This document shows, piece after piece, positions 53,766-64,000 of a stretch of 64,000 nt of DNA. Each line of letters opens with the position of its first letter. Within the stretch, counting starts at the first letter, position 1. Both the position numbers and the translations under genes were made by a program. Under the pieces are notes generated by a model. It was not told the DNA's origin. It did no database searches and saw only the letters and a list, made by a program, of their open reading frames with translations. The DNA is taken from NCBI RefSeq assembly GCF_003672135.1, contig NC_039511.1, positions 15,402,464 through 15,466,463 on the forward strand, in the 5' to 3' direction. This DNA is from Ooceraea biroi. Its lineage: Eukaryota; Arthropoda; Insecta; Hymenoptera; Formicidae.

Positions 53766-54674
53766 CCGTGTCGTCGAGGTGGATGATGATGGAACCGATG
53801 GTGGCCATGGCGGTGGTGAAGGCGGCGGGCGGGTTCCCCTTGCTTGTCATTACCATGTTCGTGGCTTCCACCGCCCGGGGTGCCGGCCGCTCTCTGTTAC
53901 GCGAAAACCCGCGCTCGAGGGTAGGAAAACTCGCCCCCTTGGCTTGCACATACGCATATATGTCATTTTTTTTCTGTTTTAAGTGGCGCGCCAACAATGC
54001 GCCGCGAGCCAATTACGATGGCTGGAAACCGTGAGTCGACTTGATAATGCGATTCAAGATCGCGTTCGCGGTCTTGCGAAAGCTGGGTGAAGGGTCGGAT
54101 TGCGATTCTCCGATTCATAAAATTACCTTTGCTACCGGAACACCAGCGTCTTCAGAATGTTTTTCGCTCGGTATCGTGATTCCTAAAATTTTTGTTACAT
54201 TTTATCATATACGCAGGAGAATATTGAAAATAATGATAAACATTTGCCAGTAACATGCAGTGGAATTAAAGATTCATATATTTCTAATGTTGACTTATGA
54301 TATTTTGATCTCTTTTTATTATGTGATGCAGAATGCACATTCTCGATTATAAAAATATTTTACACGTATAAAGAATTAGTAGTATAATAAAACACGAAAC
54401 GATCTTTCAATCACTAGAATGACGGCAATGTAGCAAGTGAAACTCAAAACTAGGTAGTCACGTTTGGCGCTGAATGCGCGCTGAGAATGCAAACAGAGAT
54501 GTTGTTTCATTTAGTATTAGAACAATCAGTAGAATCGGTTCAATCCCTTCATCGTGTTTAAGCGGCAGAATGGTATTTCCACCAAATTCTAGTGTTAACA
54601 ATAAATATTCCTGCGGATTTCAGTAGCTTAGTATTCCTGATGTTGCTTATCTCACTGCACTATAAGTAATACGA

Positions 54675-54760
54675 ATGTGTTGCACATATATATGCAGTGC
54701 TGCACATTAATGTTAGTAACGTAAGTGCAACACATGAATGGCACATTAACGTTAATAATA
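54675..54760. repeat. Cluster of inverted and direct repeats
   Basis: ATGTGTTGCAC (54675-54685) is the exact reverse complement of GTGCAACACAT (54725-54735). GCACATTAATGTTAGTAA (from 54692) and GCACATTAACGTTAATAA (from 54741) form an imperfect direct repeat. This may be the remnant of a small element or a local rearrangement. Confidence 0.7.
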
Positions 54761-55700
54761 CAATATAATGTATTTTACAAAACAAAAGTGCACAGAAATT
54801 TATACTCATTTTATGCCAACAACTTTAAATCCAATGATTCATTTTATCAAAAAATGCATCTGCTATTTTTTAAATTACTCATTTCTGCTGACAGTGTAAC
54901 GACAATAAATCCCTTCAAAAAAAAACTTTCTATAATCAAAATTGCTTAAAATTCACTTTGTGTTGCCGAGCTCTCTGAGTAACGCACCACATATTCCGAA
55001 TACTCAGTAAATGTGCTCCGTTACTGTAAACTTTAAATGGCGAAAAGGAGATTGTCTCGGAAGAATCGCGGCACAAGGAAGGAGCATTCGAGTGGATCGT
55101 GAATTTACGTTGCTGTTGCGCCGTAAGTTCCTCGATTTCTGAGCGGTTTCGGGCTTCGCTTTTTAGCGGAGCACGGAACGTAAGGTGCGCTTACGTTCGA
55201 CTTAGCCGGTGTGTTCGTCTCCCACTGGGATCACCCGCGAAGTGAAAAGAGGCGGCGGAGGCAACTGAGAGTTCGGTTAGTCGACTCGTAGAGTTTTCGA
55301 GTACCTACTCTTTATTACTATGTAATTAATTGTAATGGGGATTTCAACTGGGAAAACATCCCGGCGAGAGCTTCCCCCTTTTGTTCGTTCGTTCATTCTC
55401 GTTTCCCTCCTTTCCCGCGTTTTCCCACTGCGCTCGCGTATAATACGTATTTTCATATTTGTTCCTCCTCTTTGTCGCCGCGAACTCGCGACCGAATAAG
55501 ATTTGTCACCGGATTTGAATTGGCGCGTAATGCTCTTTCCACGCTCATGTCTCCCGCTGTAACCCGAAATTCGGTTATCACAAGGCAGTTTGTTCGAAAT
55601 TTATCATCGGGAAAGTTAAGCATGATGCTCATGCGCATGGATCCATATTTATACGTCTTAATCAAATATGAGAGTTTTGTAATCTAATTTTATTTAACTT

Positions 55701-55719
55701 CGGCGTCCTTCTGTTTCAG
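55701..55719 (+). promoter_or_regulatory. 3' splice site (acceptor)
   Basis: The tract cggcgtccttctgtttcag is pyrimidine-rich and ends in CAG right before ATC GAT. A TTTAAC sequence about 25 bases upstream of the AG is a plausible branch site. Confidence 0.9.
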
Positions 55720-55761
55720 ATCGATCCAAAGGTAGCATTTCCTAGGAGAACACATCCAAAG
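55720..55761 (+). CDS. Rbp6: Musashi-family RNA-binding protein, internal exon (end of RRM1 and linker)
   Basis: This 42-nt micro-exon has 14 codons reading IDPKVAFPRRTHPK, in phase 0 at both ends. It directly continues the HELDGKK of the previous exon and gives the GKKIDPKVAFPRR signature of Musashi RRM1, meaning the last beta strand plus the basic linker to RRM2. The Arg-Thr-His-Pro-Lys ending fits insect Rbp6; vertebrate MSI proteins have RRAQPK at this place, from memory of the family. It is followed by gtaagg. The next expected exon, starting near MVTRTKKIFVGGLS of RRM2, was not found before the end of the window. Because its length is a multiple of three, skipping it would keep the reading frame but remove the end of RRM1. 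Confidence 0.93.
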
Positions 55762-55767
55762 GTAAGG
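55762..55767 (+). promoter_or_regulatory. 5' splice site (donor)
   Basis: GTAAGG follows AAG at the end of the 42-nt exon and is a near-consensus donor in phase 0. Confidence 0.88.
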
Positions 55768-56720
55768 AAACTTATTTACGATACTGATATATTAAATTCT
55801 ACGCCGTTTTGATATTTTGTTTTGATTTTCTCTACTTATGCATATCTCTTAATAATCTGTCGATTATAAAGAGAGAATTTACGAGAGAAATACTACGAAT
55901 AGAAGCAAATGTTAAAAATGGTAATAAAAGGATACTCGTAATTCCTTTAAAAGCTATTGAGGGAAATACGTTACGTCAAAGTAACGTATCAGTTCCGGTA
56001 GCATGAATAGTTTAATCCTGTAAACGCAAACGGCGAGAATGACTGCTGCGCATGCAAACGCAACTGCAACGCGAAGAATCGGAGTGATCCGTCCATTTGC
56101 GAATGAATTGACGCTGACGCTTATCATACCAATCCTTCCGGTCGACGGCGTGGCGAAGTGAAATAGCGGGTTAACGAGAATTACTTGTAGCCGAGCTCGC
56201 ACTACGTTCATTTGGAACGGGGTGTTTTTGCGCGCCGCCCGTAGAAAAAGCACGGACGTGGAAACGCGACGGCGGCGGCGGGATAGGGAAGCTTAAAAAG
56301 TCGGATGACGGTTCTCGTTCGTAGGGCGTGATTGAAGAGAGAATAATAAAGCCGGCTCGTCCTCGCAATAAGAGCAATTAGACGTAATTCACGTCGAAAC
56401 CCGGCATTACTTCCTTGCCGGGGGATAATCGTGGCGGCGATGCGACGTTCGGTCGCATCGGGGAAACGCGCGCGAGTAGAACGACGCGCGGAAAACGCGC
56501 GACAGGACTCGCCCCGAGCTGCGGAGCAGACGGACTACAGGGTGGATAGAGGGGGTAGCCGGTTGTACGAGTGCACGCACACAGCGGCGATAGGGGTGAA
56601 GTGGCGAGAGAAATTTGCGCGACTTAATAATATAAATGCCGGGCACGCGAATTACCGGCGACTGACTGAATTGCGCTAATTTTAATTGTACCCGTTCCCT
56701 TCCCGCGGTACCGCGTTCTG

Positions 56721-56743
56721 TCTCTCTCTCTCTCTCTCTCTCT
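56721..56743. repeat. (TC)11 microsatellite
   Basis: Eleven uninterrupted TC units, continuing as a degenerate pyrimidine tract to about 56768. Confidence 0.92.
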
Positions 56744-59700
56744 GCCTCCCTTTCTCTCTCTTTTTCCACCACGACTATTTCCCGGATTCTGCATCTCTCG
56801 CCGCGCTGTACGCCACCCCCTGGCTTTGCCTACCGTCGCAATTTTTACGTTTTCACGACGCATGCGCGCCGTCTGTCTCTCTCCGAACCCCGACACTCGA
56901 CCCCTCGTGCGACCACCCTTTCCCAACATTTTATTTCGATGGCAGAATCCGACAGAAAAGGGACATAATTTACGACGCGTGGCCGAAATCACGACGCTGC
57001 GAATACCGCTGGTAATCGTGCGTTTCAACAATGTCGCGCAATCTGGGACCGAACGCGACGCGTTCGCCGCAAGTCAACAGAAATGAATTCCGAATCAGTA
57101 GGAAGAATATGTGGAACGCTCCTCTGGCACAGACTTGAAATCGGAACAAATGTCACTTTTGCGTAGCACGCGACAAGCTTGCGTGGGAGTTCCAAGTAAA
57201 TCTCATCTATCACAAACGCGGAACATCTCAGTGCCAAAATCTCGAAATCCCGACTTCGAAACTTCAGCTTCGAGAAGTAGAATATTCTTGGAACAATATA
57301 AGATGGAGATAACTTTTCGACGCGGGCGGGCTCTCAGGACGATTTAATATCGGAAGCCGTAACTTGTAGGTTTTCCCGTATTTTTTTCGTTTTCTAGTTT
57401 TCCAGTTCCCTAGTGCGATTCTTTTTGCTTCCTCTCACTTCTCCGAAGTCGATTTCAAGTCTGATTACTACAATTTTACTTTATGATTAGAAATTCCACA
57501 AAACATTTCTTCACGATGCATTGCATAAGAGAAGAATAATTTCATAAGCACCGTATCATATAAATATATAGTAAATTTATGCTAACCAACGGAAGTAGCT
57601 AATTAGATTTACTCGAACTGTAAGAGAAGATTTGAGTCAGAGCTTGATCATGAACAATCAGATATCTTTTGATGGTCTTAGATAAAACTTCCCAGGACAA
57701 CTATACGAATGCATATTGTGTCTTTTTATATGATGCATCTGTCCAGCATCATAAATCTAGTACTTACGTTCAGTTTCAATAACATATTTTTTCAATACCG
57801 ATCGGATAATTCACTTTTGCATTGCACGGCATGGCAAGGTTGTAATTAGGATTTCTGTAAGCCGAGTTTTCTGGAACTTTCCGAAAGCACGATGTACGGA
57901 ATTTATGCCGCAAACCGTGCTAACACGCGAACGCGTTGTTTGAAGTAACACAACCGGTGCATTAATTGCTTGTGCATGTAATGTATGTAACGGGTGTAAC
58001 GTATATGGGTCTACCGTTTGGGAGGCGAATATGAAAGCGGGAGATGTAATTTTCATAAAATCACTTTCACGGGACTTTCAGGCTCCGCCTTTATTCCGCA
58101 CTTTCGGAAGATTTGATGATATAGTTTTGTCAGAGATGTGCGCTTCGAGAGATCGGAAAGTAATGCCAGGAAACTCTTTCCCGCTCGCATGCATTTGGCG
58201 CGTTTCATGACGTGATAACTTGTCGCAAATCCGAGAAGTAAGTACAGTTCAAGTACTTTACTTGCTCGGATACGCGATCGCAAATTGATGCATCCTCAAT
58301 TATTTATCAAATCAAACAAAATTGAACGAAACACATGTGTTTTGTAATTACGCTTTGAAAGGAATCCGGATCTGATTAAATCTCAAATCTAATTACTGAT
58401 TGGAGATGGATTCATAACGCGGCACGGAAGCGCCAACGTTAGAATATTCGCGCGCTCGACGAATTAACGCGATCTCGGATTAAGGAGCATTCCTTTCTTG
58501 TCACAAGAGCGAGGCTGATGTTCCACGATTTCGCTCGGTTATACACGCCGCAATTCCGCCTCGCCGACCGTGAATCGAGTTAATATCGCTTGCTCGCGAG
58601 GGCGCACAATGGCACACTTAATACCGCCGGTTCGTCAACACCTGAAACGCACGTTAGACCCGGTGAACTTTACATGGAGAACGGTACTCGCCGCAAAGTT
58701 CATTGAAATGTCACCGAGTGCTCCCGAGCGCTCATCGTAACAACCTCCTTGAGACCGTACGCCGGAAGCGCTTTGTTACGCGCACTTCCGGTCTGACGGA
58801 AATGGCGCAATGCGCTTCCGACACGGCGGAAAAGTAGCGACAGTCATTACCGAGCTCTCCTGCCCGCTTCACGCCGCTCCTTTGCGCCGCTCCTTTTGCG
58901 GTGAACGCACGAAAAAAAGCCCCGGCGAGGATTTTACCGCTTTTCGGGAAAATACGAGGTGTACTTCAGATAATTGTCTGGAAGTTTCGTAGAACGAGAA
59001 AACGGATGGGACGCTCGCGGCAACTAGAGACCCATTTTTAATCAAGAATATACGGCGCGGGCTGCGCAGGAAAGTACAACCTACCCTCTTTTAAAGCGAG
59101 ATATCTTTAAAATTATTTTGTCTTTTATTCTGATTTTATTGTGATCAAGCATATAAGTAAATAACGTATTTATCAGCATTTATTCGTTGTGAGACATTTA
59201 GGATACTCCCATAGAAGGGTGCTTGATTATAATAATCTCGTTTCAAATATACGTGTGCAAACTCGTATATGAAAAGTAAACGTTAATCTCGAGATACGTA
59301 ATTTCGCAGTTGCGAGTAAGTGGAAATCACGTCTCAAAGCTACATATCTTTGAGACTGGTTGCACAATCCATGCATCGCGTTTTCTCTTCAAGAAAAAAA
59401 AACGAGAGTCGCGAACGCATCCGACTGCGAAAGGATGCTTTTATGTAATTTAGTTTGACGGAGAGAAGCCTGCGTTTGTGGCGATAGTATAACTCGCGTC
59501 GCGACCACGATCTGGAAAACTATGGCAAGCCAAGGGGTGGCAAGTAAGGGATGAGGGACAATGGGTAACTAGCGCGACGCATAAACCGTGCTCGCCATCG
59601 ATGGCGTGGCGCCGTCCCCTCGGCCAGGGACAGTCGACTGTCCGGGACAGTAATGGCATCGCTAACGGTATAATACCCACTTGTTACTGAGTAGTAATAC

Positions 59701-59799
59701 GTACTCGCAAGATACCCAGGCGCTACACACGCGCGGGGGAGGGAATATTACGCCAATCACCGCAAACTCGAGAGGCGTCGTGGAGAAAGCAGAAAATAG

Positions 59800-60030
59800 A
59801 GATGCAGGGTAAAAGGGAGGAGGCGCGCGCGGTAAGAAACGAAAAGGGGTGGATAGATCGGAAGGACGAGAAGGAAAGAGAAAGACAGAAGAAGGGCGGA
59901 AGAGCGAGAGAAGAGGAAAAGAGGAGTCAACGGAACGTAGATGGATCAGAAAAAAGGGAGGAAGAGAGAACGAACGGAGGACGAGCGGAGGGGAGGGAAA
60001 ACTTAGGAAGAGAGAGGGTGGAAAAGCCGG
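59800..60030. repeat. Purine-rich (GA) block
   Basis: About 230 bases are mostly A and G on this strand. The block is followed 60 bases later by a pyrimidine-rich block with partly complementary sequence (see 60092). Confidence 0.8.
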
Positions 60031-60091
60031 GATAGTTGCACCATGTCTCACGTAACGAGCTGTCGGCTCCCCAGAGTGTTCAGCTCGCCGT

Positions 60092-60165
60092 TTTCTCTCT
60101 TTCTCCCTTCCACCCTCTCTTCCTCTTTCTTTCTCTCTCTCTCTCTCTCTGCCCTCTCACCCCGC
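60092..60165. repeat. Pyrimidine-rich (CT) block
   Basis: The C/T-rich stretch includes a CT run at 60133-60150. TTCCACCCTCTCT at 60108-60120 is the exact reverse complement of 60011-60023 in the preceding purine block. Confidence 0.8.
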
Positions 60166-63100
60166 GCGTCCACCACACAACGATGTTTCTACCTACGTGC
60201 TCTCACAAACGTCTCGCGTACCACCTCTTTTCGCAGACTCGTTTTGTTTCCTGTCTCCGTCGAGCGAGAGATATCCACCCACCCACTCGACTCGACTAGC
60301 GCGGGGCGCCAAGTGTATCGTCGATACTCGGTGGTCTCCCCGATCGCACGATGGTGTCCTGTGTACCACCGCGCCTTAATGTTATCTTATATGATTTGTT
60401 TGACTTTGCCTCTCGTGGAATCCCTCGGCTTATCGTCCCCCGTTTTGTCGTCCCTGTGCGGCTTCCGTTCTTTCTCTCCGGCGAGCACGCGTGTGCAACT
60501 CGTGGAACTTGTGCGTTGCGAAACTCCGAACGAAATTGCGGGACGATGCCAACCTTACTCTCAAATTCTCAGAAAGACTGTAATTACGAGTTGCGGGGAA
60601 TATGAAAAATAGTTTGAAAGAATAGATGAGAAAGAGAGAGAGAGAGAAAAAATGAAGATAAGATAAAAATTTAGAGATTACATATATTATGTATACCCAG
60701 CTGTGGTGTTTTTGTAGGCGATATGATTAAATGTTAACTCTTTATGCCGCGGCGGTTAGATAAAATAATATTACATACGGTTCTTTGTGAAGACAAGTTA
60801 AACCAGTCGAGAGTTAACTTTGCAGTATAATGCGAAAGAGAAGTTAAAGACATGAAGCGTATAATGTAGTAATCAGCAAACTACGTGGAAGTCTCATGAA
60901 TATTTAAATTGAAGCTTATATGATGTATGTTACTCTTTCGGATGATAGTAATATTCTTTTTTCTTGCTGTCCTACAAAGTTAATTTTATTGAAGTAGTAT
61001 CACTTGATTCTTCTACATTAACCACGAAGAAAATTGTTCGTTATATTCCTCGAATCATCGTAATCTCCGTGTACATCGCAATAGCTAAGCTATCTTGAGG
61101 TAGCTTGACCAATCTGGGATGATGAAAAATCGTAAAACATAAAGAGAGAAAAGAGAGAAAACGGAATCCTTAACGCGCAATGAATACACGAGGAGGGCAA
61201 ATGAGGAATTTACGTTCAAGTTTGAGTTTGATGAAATATAGTTGCCAGCATCGTAAAGAAACGGGAGACGTTACCGGCGAGCTCAGTGATTCACGCCATG
61301 AGGCTCGCCCTGTATAAAAGCGTGATGTAACAGTCGCACTTCCTCGGGGTTGAGCGTGAAGGATCGCCTGGGCGTTACTGGGGCTCTCCCGCGAGGCCTA
61401 TTCGTAATTCCGAGTGGAGCAAGGATTACGGATATGTGCACACATCCTTCGGCCGGTCCGGGTCCCATTTTCTCCCGCGCCGCTGGCTCAAAGGGGACCT
61501 GTTACATACATCTGCCTACCGTAGGATAGGGAGCGCGGGGGTGGAGGGTGAGAGGGCTAAATACGCTGTCGGGCAAACTCCCTGGTCGGCATTAGAGTGA
61601 AATCCCATGCATTTTATACGCGGCCGGGTCATTCAGCGCGGCGACTCGTCGGTTATGGCGGCTGTGTACTCTGCGACGACTCCCTTGTACCCGCCGCGGC
61701 ACCATGTGGACACAGGCCAACCCCGAGGTGGCCTCCTCCTCCTCTTCTGTTATCACCCACCCCCGCGCAACCTTCCCCGTCGGCGCCTTCTCTCCTCTTC
61801 CTTCCGTCGCTCTGACGCGCCTACTTTTCCTCCGTCGTCCTTCCGGCTGTACCGGCGAGAAACACGGAAAAAAGGGGGACGACATGAGCCGGAGGTAGAA
61901 TGTTTGCGCGACGTAAGTGGCGTCTCCACTCGCTGTGGCGATGTTGTCCCTCGTCCCCGTGGCGGTCCATCCAAGTGAGGCAGGATTGTTCGCGCTATTC
62001 ACGCTACCCGAGTAGCGTTTTAAGCCGCGTGCACACGCGTGTACACGCGAGTGGCCGGGCTGACCTGCGAGATGACACCGCTAAAAGGGGGAAAGGATCA
62101 TCACACGAATTGCCTGGCTCGCACGCTGGTATGTACGCAGCTTTACGGTCGCTGATTCTCGAGGGAGCTCGAGTATCGCTGGAAAAAGAAATACGTCGCT
62201 TCGGGGGTCGTGGTGATACCGGGGATATCATTTTCGACAGTATACCAGTATAATATCGTCACTATTGATGAAGCGATTTATGCAGCGCGGCGATGCCGGT
62301 GCGGCATCGATCTATTGTTGTTTGAAAAAAAAACGTGTACTACACTCTGATATTAATATTAAATGATATTAGTTCAATCCTCTCGACTTTCGCTTTCACA
62401 GTATTATTTTCTACCTTTTCTGCAAATATTTTGTTCATTCAGCATGCATTATGTATTAATATTAATTTGCCATTTTTCTTTGAAAACACCTGGCTGAAGT
62501 TAATATTGCAAAAACACATCATACATGGTATTATTGCCCGAATGTGTTGCAAAATGGAGCCGGCGGCCATGGTAATGATCAGCTTGCTGAAATCACTCTG
62601 TCCGAAACATGCCTATCCCCCGCGATAAATCGCCGAGTTAATCTTCGAAGGAATTTCGTAAAACGAGCGGCTGGCTACGCCCGCGAATTCTTTGACCGGA
62701 AGCCGCTCGGGCGCCGGCACCTGTCGCAGATGACAGTAGTTTTCCCGGCGGCGGGAGACGGAAGCCTCAGATATGTTGTGTCACATTGAGATAAGCTAAG
62801 CTCTCGCGTGATGGAGCAGCCCGTAAACTCCGACGGCCGCGCCATGATGCCACCGAAATGGCTGCTAGATAATGTATAGCTATACGTGATGCGCGCCGAC
62901 CTCTTACTCCTCTGTCTTATGCATACGCGCACGTAACGGGTGTCCCAGGAACAACGTGGGAATCTAGGAAACACGCTGTGAAGTCCGCATTCGATTGCCG
63001 TAAGGGAAGCTGAGTGCCCGAGACTCCTGCCTGCGGAATACCCGATCCTTGCATTCCAGTTCCGACTCTATCATTCCGTTTCGCAACCTCCTCGGAGTCT

Positions 63101-63744
63101 TCCTTTCTTTTTCTCTTTTCTTTCATAGATAATCATTTTTATAGACATTTTTCTTTTTTTTTATGCATACTGGTTTATATTCGCATGCTCCAATGAGCTC
63201 TTTAATTTTACATTTCCGAAATCGAATAAATACTTGCTGCGCGTATTTCTAGTTTCGTTACTTCGAAAATGACTAATCATGCCATTTTGTTTCTTTAACT
63301 ATAATCTTGCAGGCGTGAAAGTACTCAAATTTATGTAGAAAGTGCGAGGATTTAAGTTCAGTAATTATTACATTGTAAGCTCCGCAATTTTGTTCGTACG
63401 CTACATTTATCGGCAAACGAGTCTACGTGAATGCACGAGGTGGAATCGATCAATCTTTCGACGAAGTTGGCGCAAAGTGTGCGCATATTACACAGCCATT
63501 AGATGAAGATCCCAACCGAAAAATCTCGGACGAGAAGTTTCGGTCGCAATTATCGGGAACGTCACTCGGTAGCAACGCTACTATGTCTAATATACTTAAC
63601 AGCGTCGATTTCAGTGACGATTCGCAATGGACTCCGGTGAATCGAGAAGCGGAAACAATGATGCGTCTCGACACAGATATTACGAGAAAGAGACGGGGAA
63701 AGGGCTTGAGAACGAGAGAGAAAGAAAAAGGGGGTGGAACGGCG

Positions 63745-63763
63745 GGAGAGAGAGAGAGAGAGA
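63745..63763. repeat. (GA)9 microsatellite
   Basis: Nine GA units in a longer purine-rich stretch (about 63680-63770). Confidence 0.9.
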
Positions 63764-63940
63764 CAGGGAACACACTCTGCGATACACGTCGCGCTTTTTC
63801 GCTACGCAAGTTACACGTCTGGCTCGAAAGCTTTCTGGCCCGGCGCGCTTTTTATCATCGCGCTGAATCGACACGCGGCAAAAGGGAAGGAATGCAGCTC
63901 TGCTCGCACGCGTGTCCTCGCGTCCCTTTCTTCTGCCTTT

Positions 63941-63993
63941 GTCCGTATGTTCGTCTGTCCTTCCGTCCGTATGTCCGCCCGTCCGTCCGTCCT
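63941..63993. repeat. Degenerate GTCC tetranucleotide repeat
   Basis: GTCC/GTCT/GTAT units repeat with a four-base period up to the end of the window, where the tract may continue. Confidence 0.8.
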
Positions 63994-64000
63994 TCATCCC

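Larger units (their letters stand above)
35434..55719 (+). other. Rbp6: 20.3-kb Rbp6/Musashi intron
   Basis: This complete intron of 20,286 bp lies between the two recognised exons, with GTGAGT at the 5' end and TTTCAG at the 3' end. It interrupts the gene just before the last beta strand of RRM1. It contains the TTAA-flanked piggyBac-type element at 44379-44899, CT/AG microsatellites at 39829, 40568, 48987 and 53716, and ACG/CGT repeats near 49326, 52709 and 53568. AT-rich islands lie near 38400-38870, 43090-43480 and around the element. No additional exon with Musashi similarity and no nested gene was recognised in it. Confidence 0.88.
55762..64000 (+). other. Rbp6: Rbp6/Musashi intron, 5' part (downstream end outside window)
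   Basis: At least 8.2 kb of intron follows the micro-exon. I searched for RRM2 (KKIFVGGLS, then RGFGFVTF) on the + strand and found none. Contents are a TC microsatellite at 56721-56743, a purine-rich then pyrimidine-rich pair of blocks at about 59800-60165, a GA run at 63745-63763 and a degenerate GTCC tetranucleotide tract at the window end. I see nothing else that can be named in the remaining sequence. Confidence 0.8.

Noticed and set aside
60733..60818. GTTAACTCT ... AGAGTTAAC inverted repeat spanning 86 bases with TTAA at each end.
   Set aside because: Only 9 bp are matched, the ends are not the CCC/GGG of piggyBac, and the interior has no repeat structure.

Overview
The window is a stretch of an animal genome, almost certainly an insect, lying inside one very long gene. 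The only protein-coding sequence I can support is two small consecutive exons on the + strand, 35349-35433 and 55720-55761. Joined in frame they encode the C-terminal half of the first RNA-recognition motif (RNP1 octamer RGFGFITF, then a DPASVDKVLAQGNHELDGKK stretch) and the conserved IDPKVAFPRR-type linker of a Musashi-family RNA-binding protein. The residues match the Rbp6 branch (Musashi/MSI1/MSI2-like) better than Drosophila msi. Both exons have strong acceptors and donors. The intervening intron is 20,286 bp; the upstream intron is at least 35,348 bp and the downstream one at least 8,238 bp. More than 99.7% of the window is therefore intron.

The organism is inferred, not proven. GC-rich, CpG-rich blocks alternate with AT-rich islands, pyrimidine and purine microsatellites are abundant, transposons are few, and Rbp6 introns are very long. 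This would fit a hymenopteran such as an ant, but I could not run a search.

Layout. 1-35348: upstream intron with mixed composition, an 18-bp palindrome (1044-1061), a 23-bp tandem repeat (about 3739-3800), a pyrimidine-rich CGT/CT block (about 7455-8115), two long AT-rich hairpins (14024-14078 and 26720-26768), and a 22-bp perfect palindrome (33800-33821). 35349-35433: first exon. 35434-55719: intron holding the clearest mobile element, a 521-bp non-autonomous piggyBac-type element at 44379-44899, with 15-bp terminal inverted repeats, TTAA target-site duplications and subterminal GGGGTCC/GGACCCC palindromes. 55720-55761: second exon. 55762-64000: downstream intron with CT and GA microsatellites and a purine-rich block followed by a complementary pyrimidine-rich block (about 59800-60165).

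I saw no tRNA, rRNA, CRISPR array, complete nested gene or convincing promoter. Most open frames look like chance or low-complexity translations. The most interesting leads are the piggyBac-type element with asymmetric ends, and the two TA-flanked hairpins, which could be pre-miRNA-like structures or a small family of palindromic elements.
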